Shown here: in pieces, positions 1-8,133 of the stretch
Layout of the letters: each line of letters begins with the position of its first letter
Numbering within the stretch: position 1 is the stretch's first letter
Origin: an uncultured Methanobrevibacter sp.
Lineage (GTDB): Archaea; Methanobacteriota; Methanobacteria; Methanobacteriales; Methanobacteriaceae
DNA length: 40,605 nucleotides
Reading direction: 5' to 3'
Assembly: GCF_946404245.1 (NCBI RefSeq)
Contig: NZ_CAMJCX010000013.1
Span: 1 to 40,605 of the forward strand
The notes under the pieces: generated by a model
What the model was told of the DNA's origin: nothing
What the model saw: the letters and a program-made list of their open reading frames with translations, nothing else
Database searches by the model: none
Program-made: the position numbers and the translations under genes

Positions 1-221
1 GTTTGGCTTCAAATAAAATATGAATATGATCAACCTCCCAATTCGCTTCTTTAACTACAATACCATATTTAAAACCAATATTATCAAAAATAACAATTAA
101 TGAATCAAAAAATATCCTCATCAATAACCTTTCTACGATATTTAATAACCAATACCAAATGATAAATTAACATATATACTGAATGCTGATTCCTATTCAA
201 ATTACTGCTCAAAATAAGCAT
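1..221 (-). pseudogene. tnpA: IS200/IS605-family TnpA (Y1 transposase) N-terminal fragment, frameshifted and cut by the window edge
   Basis: Minus-strand translation from ATG at 219-221 gives MLILSSNLNRNQHSVYMLIYHLVLVIKYRRKVIDEDIF, then after a shift in the A6 run at 107-112 (T6 on minus) ...DSLIVIFDNIGFKYGIVVKEANWEVDHIHILFEAK. This matches the TnpA_IS200 pattern, including the HUH motif HIHILFEA. Confidence 0.8.
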
Positions 222-284
222 TATAAGAAAATAACAATTTAAAAGTTAAAAAAAATAATAGTATACCCAACTTGCAATTCATCC

Positions 285-325
285 ACAACTTTACAGAAGT
301 TGCGGTATTCTTGCATCATTTAGAT
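285..325 (-). mobile_element. Candidate IS200/IS605 left-end subterminal hairpin
   Basis: Minus strand CCGCAACTT-CTGTAA-AGTTGTGG, an imperfect hairpin about 90 bp upstream of the tnpA remnant, consistent with the TnpA recognition hairpins of this family. Confidence 0.45.
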
Positions 326-371
326 AAATGGCATGTTCAAAAGTGGACTAATCTCAAAAATATAAGTTATC

Positions 372-636
372 TAAAAATCCAACTCCACCCCGGGATTCTG
401 CAAGCATTGAAATGTTAATAGTAAAGCTGCTCCCTTCCGGGCCTGACCCGTTCCTATACCGAAGATGACTGATTTTTACCCTCCAGTAAAAATTTCACCA
501 CCACCAATCCTGCAGGACGAGGTTTCTATGTTGTTTTTTTAGGCTCATACTTTCTTAAAAAGCCGCCTCTTGAACTTCAACTGCACCAAAGGGGGTGTGT
601 GCTTACAGAGGACCCCTAACCCTCCAGTCTAGCCAC
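372..636 (-). ncRNA. ffs: Signal recognition particle RNA (archaeal 7S RNA)
   Basis: Minus strand contains the SRP domain IV signature GGGTCAGGCCCGGAAGGGAGCAGC, a GTAAGCAC-type Alu-domain segment near the 5' end, and a length of about 265 nt. TATA-like TTTATATA at 658-665 lies about 26 bp upstream of the predicted 5' end. Exact ends are approximate. Confidence 0.9.
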
Positions 637-657
637 TAATATATATGACAGTAATAT

Positions 658-665
658 TATATAAA
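658..665 (-). promoter_or_regulatory. TATA box of the SRP RNA gene
   Basis: TTTATATA on the minus strand, spaced about 26 nt from the expected RNA 5' end. Confidence 0.55.
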
Positions 666-811
666 TGTTATCAAAAAAGGATTACTAGAAAACAAAAAAT
701 TACAATAAAAAGAAAATATTTGAAAAAATATTATTTCTAGAAAAAAATTTTATTATAGTAACTGCTTAAAAAAGAATAAAAAATAAAAATAAAAAAAATT
801 AATTGGTAAAA

Positions 812-1210
812 TTAAAAAATAACTTGAATTATATCTCCATCAGAAATAATACCAACTAATTTTTCATCTTCAACAACAGGAAGTTGATTCAAAATACCTG
901 AAGAAGAAGTGCCATTTTTCATGATGTTAATTGCATCTTCAAGAGTATCTTCAGGAGAAACTGTAATTACTGATTTTATCATAATTTCTTCAACAGAAGT
1001 TCCCAGTTCATATTTATCCAGAATCAAATTATGACCAACATCAGTTGCAGTTATAATCCCTATTAGTTTTTCATCTTCAACTACCGGAAGAGAACTAATT
1101 TTATGTTTCATTAACTTCTCAAATGCATATACAACATCAATGTCAGGAGTTGTTGTAATAACATCAGCAGTCATTATCTCTTTAACCTTTTTATTCATCA
1201 TTGTCTTCAC
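812..1210 (-). CDS. CBS-domain protein (two CBS motifs)
   Basis: 132 aa; VKEIMTADVITTTPDIDVVYAFEKLMKHKISSLPVVEDEKLIGIITATD and a second copy ending LPVVEDEKLVGIISDGDIIQVIF. Confidence 0.88.
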   Translation of the reverse strand: MKTMMNKKVKEIMTADVITTTPDIDVVYAFEKLMKHKISSLPVVEDEKLIGIITATDVGHNLILDKYELGTSVEEIMIKSVITVSPEDTLEDAINIMKNGTSSSGILNQLPVVEDEKLVGIISDGDIIQVIF

Positions 1211-2093
1211 CTCCGAACTTTTCTAGAATATCATTCACCATAATATCTATGGTTTGATTAATTTCAACATTGTTTATTATACGGGAATCATGTATTTTAG
1301 CCTGTTCCATTAAAAACTTTTGAGTTTTCCTTATGGTGTCAAAATTATCCATATATCGCTCAAGTGACCTTTTTACCCAAGGCTGTCTGCATCTGGAGTA
1401 AAATCTTTGTTTGTGAGATTCCTCATCATCTACAGTTAATGTGAAAATAATGATGTTATTATTTTCCATCAGATCATCTCTAATAAATCCTGGAACTACA
1501 TGAACGCCCTCAATAATAGTACTGATACCCTCTTTAACGGAACGTTCGATAATAGCTTCAATACCTACATTAACAACATCAACATGACTAATAAATCCTT
1601 CAATAACATTATCTATACGAATTGATGGAGTTCTGATACTTTCATATGCATCAAAACTTGATTTGTGAATAACGGGACTTAATTCCTTGGAAACAATCTT
1701 ACGCATTACTTCACGAATCATGTCGGTACTTATAAGGTTTTTTAATCTAAGTCTATTCGCAAGTTCGAATGCCATTGAAGAAGTACCTACACCTGATGCC
1801 CCACCTATTAATATAATAAGAGGCTTTTTAGAATTTCTAAGAGACCTCCAATTCTTATATTTTTTTGCTGAAAGGGAATCTATACTTTCAAGGTGTTTTA
1901 AAATTACGTCAGCCAAATCATAACTAGCTATTTCAGTAATATTATCCTTAATCAAATCCATTTCGATATCACTAGCTATTTCATGAGCTCTTTGAGAACC
2001 TAAATCGGCAATATTAAGTGAACGTGCCAAAATTCCTTTTGAAAACGGTTCCTTATATATTTTACCGTCTACTTCACTTGTAATCCAAATCAT
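1191..2093 (-). CDS. 2-phosphoglycerate kinase-like protein with N-terminal ATP-cone
   Basis: 300 aa; ATP-cone-like N-terminus, P-loop LIILIGGASGVGTSSMAFELANRL, LISTDMIREVMRK, and IIEGVHVVPGF. Confidence 0.8.
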   Translation of the reverse strand: MIWITSEVDGKIYKEPFSKGILARSLNIADLGSQRAHEIASDIEMDLIKDNITEIASYDLADVILKHLESIDSLSAKKYKNWRSLRNSKKPLIILIGGASGVGTSSMAFELANRLRLKNLISTDMIREVMRKIVSKELSPVIHKSSFDAYESIRTPSIRIDNVIEGFISHVDVVNVGIEAIIERSVKEGISTIIEGVHVVPGFIRDDLMENNNIIIFTLTVDDEESHKQRFYSRCRQPWVKRSLERYMDNFDTIRKTQKFLMEQAKIHDSRIINNVEINQTIDIMVNDILEKFGGEDNDE

Positions 2094-2363
2094 GATAACA
2101 CCTATAAATATGATAAAATATTTTAAAATAATATTAAATAAAATTTGTTATTTAATTTTTAAAAAATTCCTTTTTTTTAAAAATTTAGACATAAAACAGT
2201 ATCTATTCAGTATTAAACATTTATGCATAAGGCCATTTATCCAATTCAAAAAAACAATAAATTAATTCCAGATTAAACTTTAGAATTAATTAAAAAAAAA
2301 GAAAAGGAAAACAGATAAAAACAAGGAATATCAATCTTCAAGAGATTCTGTATCCAGATTGAA

Positions 2364-3083
2364 TCAATATGCCTGTAATTTATCGATTGTCCTAACCAAA
2401 TCTATTGCAGTCAATGTTTTATTCTGCTGAGTGTCCGCCTGAGCTGTCTCAAATAAAATCACGTTATATCCCTTTTTAGCAAGAGGTTTTGTTACCCAGT
2501 CAGGTGAGGTACCTCCCCTAATCGGATATATCGGATAAGTTGAATTGACACTTATCTCATTTGCATACTCCATTGTCACTGTTGATTTATTATCAACAAC
2601 ACCGACATATCTCTGTATATCCCAATAGCTTTCCATTTCATGAACATCAACGATAATATACGGATCATACTTTTCAATATCCGGAAGAACATAATCATTG
2701 GCCAATAGTTCGCCCATATGTCTGTTAGTATTATAATCACTGATATTCATTCCGCTGTCCTTAAAATTAAGTTTAATGAAATATACAATGAATTTTTTAT
2801 TAAGAGTATTGTCTTTAGTGAAATTCATTATCGATTCATTTGTAGCATTATGAATTCCGCTTTCAAGGCTGTGAACTCCCAATATTACTATTGCAGTATC
2901 AGTGGACGAATTATTACCGCATACTATTTTATAAACAGTACCATTAGAGTTATTTCCAATAATGGTAGTATATTCATCTAAAACAGGACCATCAGGGACT
3001 CCCAGATTAAAGAAAGTTGCTGTTCCTGCAAAAATAATAAGCAAAACTAATATTATAATTAAAATTTTTAATATTTTCCTCAT
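2364..3083 (-). CDS. Membrane-anchored or secreted protein with an M14-like zinc peptidase pattern
   Basis: 239 aa; N-terminal hydrophobic anchor; GVHSLESGIHNA (HxxE), VDVHEM (downstream His), FETAQAD (possible catalytic Glu). Confidence 0.5.
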   Translation of the reverse strand: MRKILKILIIILVLLIIFAGTATFFNLGVPDGPVLDEYTTIIGNNSNGTVYKIVCGNNSSTDTAIVILGVHSLESGIHNATNESIMNFTKDNTLNKKFIVYFIKLNFKDSGMNISDYNTNRHMGELLANDYVLPDIEKYDPYIIVDVHEMESYWDIQRYVGVVDNKSTVTMEYANEISVNSTYPIYPIRGGTSPDWVTKPLAKKGYNVILFETAQADTQQNKTLTAIDLVRTIDKLQAY

Positions 3084-3205
3084 TGTAATCTATTTTATAT
3101 ATTTGTCATCATAACATATAAATATAAAAGAGATTTGATATACTGTCCACATAATGAGTTATGATTTGAGAGTTTATTAAAAAAAATAAAAAGAGAGATG
3201 AATAT

Positions 3206-3895
3206 TTATTCATCTAAAGATATAATGCTTATGTCATAATTAGATCCGTCTTTAATATCTATTAAAACAGCGCCATTATCCTTAAGCATTCCAGGATTTG
3301 CTACATCTGTAGTTATTCCTATTTTACTAAGTGATTTTGCTTCGTGAATATGACCACAAACATTAATTTCAGGTTCAAATTCATGAATTGATTTTAATAT
3401 TCCTTGACTACCTACATGCTCACCATTTTCCATTTTATCTGCTTCAGTATTGAATGGCGGTGCATGAGTAACCAATATTTTCACTTTAGGGACTTTATCA
3501 TTATATACATAATCATAATTAGCTAATAATTCATAAACATCCCCATAGATTTTATTATCTTGGATTTCACCAGGAGTATTGAATGGAGTTTCGTTAGATC
3601 CGCCGTATCCAAATAGAATAGCATCCCCATAAGCAATAATGTTATTGTGGAGACAGAATGAAACTTCATTAATAGCATTGCAGATACCTTTAGGGTCACA
3701 GTTTCCAGGTATAGCAATAACGTCCACATCACATTCTGCTATTTTTTCAATGAAAGTGCCGACAAAATCTAAAGGACCAAAATCAGTGATATCTCCAAGA
3801 ATTAATACTAAATCAATATCATTATTATTCAAATAAGTGTATAAATTTTCGTTTTCTTCACCGTGAACATCACTTATTGCTAAAATTTTTGTCAT
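3206..3895 (-). CDS. Calcineurin-like metallophosphoesterase
   Basis: 229 aa; ISDVHGEE, LILGDITDFG, IPGNCDPKG, VTHAPPF, CGHIHEA motifs. Confidence 0.9.
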   Translation of the reverse strand: MTKILAISDVHGEENENLYTYLNNNDIDLVLILGDITDFGPLDFVGTFIEKIAECDVDVIAIPGNCDPKGICNAINEVSFCLHNNIIAYGDAILFGYGGSNETPFNTPGEIQDNKIYGDVYELLANYDYVYNDKVPKVKILVTHAPPFNTEADKMENGEHVGSQGILKSIHEFEPEINVCGHIHEAKSLSKIGITTDVANPGMLKDNGAVLIDIKDGSNYDISIISLDE

Positions 3896-4432
3896 CTAAT
3901 CACCTTGTTGTTCTAAAAAGAAAGATCCCATTTCTTTTAATCCTGCTTGAAGGTCAGGTTTATCACCATGTAACTCAATAGTAACATCATCATCAAATTC
4001 AATAATGAGACCATTCCATTCTGCAATTTCTTGTACTCTTTCTTCTGCTAAAGCTTGTTTTAAATTAATTCTACCAGTAGTTAAACCAGGAGGAGTGTTA
4101 ACTAGGAATTTTGACCTAGAATCAGCAAATTGAAATACTTCTTTTCCTTGCATGGCTTGTTTTAATAAGTCAAACCAATAGTCGACGTATTCATCTCCTT
4201 CTTCTTCAGCAATATTTATAAGAGTTACTTGAATATTATTTAAAGACATTTCCGCTTGAGCTAAACCATTAATCAAATCAGGATGGGATGGATCTCTTTT
4301 GTATGAACTAATGGAAGACCTAATTAGTCCCATCTCCGGGTTAATCCCATTTGGAATCTCATATCCTTTTTTAGTTAAATCAGAAATAAGATGTTGGAGT
4401 ATTAACCAATTTTGTTCAGAGGGTAAGCTCAT
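3896..4432 (-). CDS. Conserved methanogen protein (DUF2096-like)
   Basis: 178 aa; abuts the phosphoesterase and overlaps the next gene by 4 nt. Family recognised by appearance only. Confidence 0.6.
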   Translation of the reverse strand: MSLPSEQNWLILQHLISDLTKKGYEIPNGINPEMGLIRSSISSYKRDPSHPDLINGLAQAEMSLNNIQVTLINIAEEEGDEYVDYWFDLLKQAMQGKEVFQFADSRSKFLVNTPPGLTTGRINLKQALAEERVQEIAEWNGLIIEFDDDVTIELHGDKPDLQAGLKEMGSFFLEQQGD

Positions 4433-4695
4433 AAATGTCCACCTATAATTTTTAAAGTAGTATGGTTAATTTGAGCATCAGCTTCTTTTAATTCAGCTTC
4501 AATTTCACTAGTGCTGCTGTAAGCATCTAAAAATAAAACATGATGAGTGGAAGTACCAGCAATGTTTAAAATTGCAATTTCATCACTTTGTTTCAATTCT
4601 CTTTTATCAATAGTTGCTTTAAATTGTACATATGGTTCATATTCTTCAGGAAGGTCAGAATATTTAAAAATACCATCTAATGTTGCTACAAACAT
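4429..4695 (-). CDS. Conserved methanogen protein (DUF749-like)
   Basis: 88 aa; co-oriented and overlapping the following gene; preceded by GAGGTG ribosome-binding site and TATA-like sequence. Confidence 0.6.
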   Translation of the reverse strand: MFVATLDGIFKYSDLPEEYEPYVQFKATIDKRELKQSDEIAILNIAGTSTHHVLFLDAYSSTSEIEAELKEADAQINHTTLKIIGGHL

Positions 4696-4756
4696 AATTA
4701 CACCTCATAAAATATTTAATAGTTTATTTTATCTTATTAATCATATATAAAAGTAA

Positions 4757-4773
4757 TTACGAACTATTCGTAA
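4757..4773. promoter_or_regulatory. Palindromic operator candidate TTACGAA-CTA-TTCGTAA
   Basis: Perfect 7-bp arms with 3-bp spacer, just upstream of a TATA-like TTATATATGA for the DUF749 operon. Confidence 0.5.
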
Positions 4774-4805
4774 AAACTCAAACAAAAAAAATAATGATAA
4801 AAAAA

Positions 4806-4829
4806 AGTTATCATAAATATATGATAACT
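4806..4829 (-). terminator. Intrinsic-terminator-like hairpin
   Basis: AGTTATCATA-AATA-TATGATAACT (10-bp stem); the minus strand continues with a T-rich tract. Confidence 0.6.
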
Positions 4830-4869
4830 ATCCGAAATGTCTTTTCAACGTCTAAAAAATGAAAAAATA

Positions 4870-4890
4870 AAAGGATTAAGAAAATCCTTT
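4870..4890 (-). terminator. Terminator hairpin downstream of hdrB
   Basis: AAAGGATT-AAGAA-AATCCTTT followed on minus by TATTTTTTC. Confidence 0.55.
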
Positions 4891-4898
4891 ATTTAAAT

Positions 4899-5786
4899 CT
4901 ATTCACCTAATGCTTTTTTGATTGCAGGGGTTGCATCAATTTTTTGAGCATCGAAGGTTAATTCTTCTGGTGATAATCCCATAGCTAATCCGTATAATTG
5001 AGCTAAGTGGAATACAGGTAATGCAAAGTCAGTTCCGTATTTTTCGTTAACTTCAACTTGACCTTGGTCGAATTGTAAGTGGCAGAAAGGACATACGTTA
5101 ACAATTGCATCTACACCAGCTTCGGTCATGTGGTCAAGTTTTTCTTTAGTGAAACTAGTAGTTACATCTAAATCTCTGGATCTTAAACCTCCACCAGCAC
5201 CACAGCACATCATTTTGTCTTTGTAGTCAACTGATTTAGCACCAGTAATTTCTACAAGGTCATCTAAGATGGATGGGTTTTCTGCTTGATCTTCGATACC
5301 GATAGTTTCAGTAGGTTTTAAGAAGTGGCAACCATAGTGAACTGCAACATTTAAGTCTAAAGGTTTTTCGATTAAAGAAGCTAATTTTTCAAAACCAACG
5401 TCATCTCTTAAAATTTGAGCAAAGTGTTTTACGTTAATAGTACCTTTGTATTCTCTGCCGATTTCAGCTAAGTTAGCGTTGATTTTAGCTCTTTTTTCAT
5501 CGTCTTCTTTTAAGATGTGGTTACATTCGAATAATGAACCGAAACATCCGTTACATTCGGTCATGATGTCAGCACCCATGTCTTCAGCAAGAGTTAAGTT
5601 ACGAGCTGCAATAGTAGCCCAGGTTTCTTCATCAAAAGAACCAAATACACCAGGAGCAGGACAACAAGATGCTCCTTCCATATCTTTTAATTCAATATCT
5701 AAAGCTTCAAATAATTTTCTGGTAGCTTTTTCAACACCAGGATAACGGTTGTTCATGATACAACCTAAGAAGTATGCAATTTCCAT
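4899..5786 (-). CDS. hdrB: CoB-CoM heterodisulfide reductase subunit B
   Basis: 295 aa; two cysteine-rich CCG domains (CNGCFGSLFECN, CCGAGGGLRSRD, CPFCHLQFD); adjacent to hdrC. Confidence 0.95.
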   Translation of the reverse strand: MEIAYFLGCIMNNRYPGVEKATRKLFEALDIELKDMEGASCCPAPGVFGSFDEETWATIAARNLTLAEDMGADIMTECNGCFGSLFECNHILKEDDEKRAKINANLAEIGREYKGTINVKHFAQILRDDVGFEKLASLIEKPLDLNVAVHYGCHFLKPTETIGIEDQAENPSILDDLVEITGAKSVDYKDKMMCCGAGGGLRSRDLDVTTSFTKEKLDHMTEAGVDAIVNVCPFCHLQFDQGQVEVNEKYGTDFALPVFHLAQLYGLAMGLSPEELTFDAQKIDATPAIKKALGE

Positions 5787-5807
5787 ATTATAACTCTCCT
5801 AATAAAT

Positions 5808-6794
5808 TTATTCTTTTAATCCACCGGTTGCTTCGTCGTAACCGATTAATTCGTCAAAACCAGTGATTTTACATATTTTTTGCACTTCAGCTAATGCTTC
5901 TGGGTATGCATGGGTTGTTGGTGGAATTTCAGAAAGACCAATTTTTGCTCTTAATGCTTTGGTAGCATCGTTGATAGGTACACCGTGTCCGGTGTTCATT
6001 ACAAATACACCAGTCATTTTGTGAGCTTTTGCCATGTAACCAGCATGAGCAGCAATGTTACGTGCTTTTTTGATAATTTCTACGATTTTAACACTTCTGA
6101 GACATCTTTCTTGGCAAGTGTAACAAGTAGTACACATCCATAAAGCATCGTCAGTGATAACTTCTTCTTTTAATCCTAATAAACATTTTCTGACAATTTG
6201 TCTTACTTTGTACGGAGTTCTTCTTCCAGATGGGCAACTACCACTACAAGTACCACATTGGAAACAGTGTTTTACAGTTTCAATACCTGCGTCAATAAAT
6301 TCAGCAGTGAAATCTGGATCACGATTACTATCATTTAATAATTCTTTATCAGTCAATAAAGTCATAGTATCTCTCTTTGTTTCTTTTTTATTTAAATCTT
6401 CTTCAACTTCTTCGACATCTTCTTCAGCTGCTTCTTCTTCAACAGAAGTTTCTTCAACTTCTTCAATAGCTTCTTCAGCTTCCTCAGGAGCTTCAACTTC
6501 AACTACTTCAGGAGTTTCTTCAACTTCTTCCACAATTTCTTCAGCTTCAGCAGTTTCTTCTAAAGATTCGATGTCGCTTTTAAAAGTTAAATCTTTTTTA
6601 TCAGATTCTGGTTCTTTTTCAACTGGTTCTCTAGGAACAGTTGTTTTAGTACCAGAAACGATGTCATCATTTACAATTTGTGAAGATGTAACTTGGACAT
6701 CATCAGATGTGTTTGATACATCATTACTGATGTCTTTTTCTTCTTTATCTGTTTCTCCAGTAAATAGAGATTTTAATCGATTTATAATAGACAT
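5808..6794 (-). CDS. hdrC: CoB-CoM heterodisulfide reductase subunit C with acidic N-terminal extension
   Basis: C-terminal half has HCFQCGTCSGSCPSGRRTPYKVR and CTTCYTCQERCLRSVKI (two 4Fe-4S motifs). The likely start MSIINRLKSLF is preceded by GAGGTG. Residues of about 20-140 are Glu-rich. Confidence 0.92.
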   Translation of the reverse strand: MSIINRLKSLFTGETDKEEKDISNDVSNTSDDVQVTSSQIVNDDIVSGTKTTVPREPVEKEPESDKKDLTFKSDIESLEETAEAEEIVEEVEETPEVVEVEAPEEAEEAIEEVEETSVEEEAAEEDVEEVEEDLNKKETKRDTMTLLTDKELLNDSNRDPDFTAEFIDAGIETVKHCFQCGTCSGSCPSGRRTPYKVRQIVRKCLLGLKEEVITDDALWMCTTCYTCQERCLRSVKIVEIIKKARNIAAHAGYMAKAHKMTGVFVMNTGHGVPINDATKALRAKIGLSEIPPTTHAYPEALAEVQKICKITGFDELIGYDEATGGLKE

Positions 6795-6871
6795 TGAAAA
6801 CACACCTCGGATAATCATCGGAATTATTTCCTCAAATCCATACTAATATTCTTTAAAAGTTAATATATAAA

Positions 6872-6914
6872 GGTTACTAAAATTTTAGCTAGTGTAACCT
6901 AAATGATTACACTA
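6872..6914. promoter_or_regulatory. Overlapping inverted repeats in the hdrC / ArcS-like divergent promoter region
   Basis: GGTTAC(6872-6877)...GTAACC(6894-6899) and TAGTGTAA(6890-6897)...TTACACTA(6907-6914), between TATA-like elements facing both ways. Confidence 0.5.
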
Positions 6915-6980
6915 TTTAAAAAATTTTTATAAACCTTAAAATCAAATAGTAAAATAACAATCAAAATAGGAACGAAACAA

Positions 6981-7724
6981 ATGATTAAAAAATTCGAAAT
7001 CAAATCTCATGATGGACCTGGAAGAGTCGGAAAAGTTGATGGGGAAATTACTCCAAAATTATTCTTTAAAAAAGATTTAAAAATTGCACCTAACGAAGGA
7101 TCAGCATATAACATTGACCGTGAAATTGCTGAATTTAACGTTAAAGAGACACTTAGACTAGCAAAAGAAAATGTAGATTATTGCGATATTGCTGTAATCC
7201 AAGGGTCCAAATATATTGATTTAAGAGTAGAATGTTTAAAACAGCTGGAAGAAATCGGATACAACGGATTCATAATAGCTAATGGTGATGCACTTTTGAC
7301 AAACCCAAGAGACCTCGTCGAACTTGTGGTCACACTTAAAAAAGAAGCCAATAAAACCAGTTACTTTATTTTTTCATTTACAGAAATTTCATTCATGCCA
7401 ATATTAACTTACATGGGCATTGATGGATTTTTAGCTGATTCTGCAAATTATTATAGTCATTTGAATGTCCTGCAGACTCCAACAAAATCATATGATTTGA
7501 ATACTTATCATATTTATGAAGATATTTCCCAAGAAGAGCTTGAGACTAAAAATATTGAAAATATGGAATTTGTCTTAAAAGAAATCCATGCTCACATGAA
7601 AAATAGATCCTTGAGAAATCTTGTAGAAGAACGTTCAGGAACAACTCCACAAAATATCTCAACCTTAAAAATACTTGACAGAACCGCTATGGATTACCTG
7701 CTTGAGTTTACCCAGTTATTTTAA
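6981..7724 (+). CDS. TgtA/ArcS-related protein (archaeosine synthase N-terminal-like), no PUA domain visible
   Basis: 247 aa; FEIKSHDGPGRVGKVDGEITPKLFF and RNLVEERSGTTPQNISTLKILDR resemble parts of ArcS; the length is too short for a full multi-domain ArcS. Confidence 0.5.
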   Translation: MIKKFEIKSHDGPGRVGKVDGEITPKLFFKKDLKIAPNEGSAYNIDREIAEFNVKETLRLAKENVDYCDIAVIQGSKYIDLRVECLKQLEEIGYNGFIIANGDALLTNPRDLVELVVTLKKEANKTSYFIFSFTEISFMPILTYMGIDGFLADSANYYSHLNVLQTPTKSYDLNTYHIYEDISQEELETKNIENMEFVLKEIHAHMKNRSLRNLVEERSGTTPQNISTLKILDRTAMDYLLEFTQLF

Positions 7725-8130
7725 ATGACTCAATCATGTTTTTGAATTCTCGTTCTGATTCGCCGGAAACATCCAGTGTTCTCATTTCAAAAATATAGAT
7801 GTTTCCATATTCAATGAAAACATAAGTGTGAATATCAAAATTGATTTCAGGAGTATCCATATTTGCATGGAGTTTAATTGCATCTTTTCCGGCAATCATT
7901 GTAAAATCAGAGGATATGATTACCCCACCATCATCACTGATAGCATCCTCCATGAATATCTTATAGTCATCCAGGTTTGTAGCAGTTGGAAACATGACTG
8001 CATTAATCAGATTTTCTTCACCTTTGGACAATGTAGCAATGCAATCTGGATTGGACAATATATCCGCTTTTTCAACTTCCCATGAATCAGGATATTCGAA
8101 TGTGATTTTTCCACTATTAAATGTTCTCAT
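7708..8130 (-). CDS. PsbP-like small protein
   Basis: 140 aa; FEYPDSWEVE ... FKNMIESFKITG; converges with the preceding gene and overlaps it by 17 nt. Confidence 0.5.
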   Translation of the reverse strand: MRTFNSGKITFEYPDSWEVEKADILSNPDCIATLSKGEENLINAVMFPTATNLDDYKIFMEDAISDDGGVIISSDFTMIAGKDAIKLHANMDTPEINFDIHTYVFIEYGNIYIFEMRTLDVSGESEREFKNMIESFKITG

Positions 8131-8133
8131 AGA

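Noticed and set aside
4790-4900. Possible small RNA between the two hairpins downstream of hdrB
   Set aside because: The only promoter evidence is a generic TATA-like sequence in very AT-rich DNA; tandem terminators explain it adequately.
6154-6846. 230-aa plus-strand ORF, very Ser-rich
   Set aside because: It is the antisense of the Glu-rich hdrC extension (GAA/GAG read as TTC/CTC and TCT/TCA); a composition artefact.
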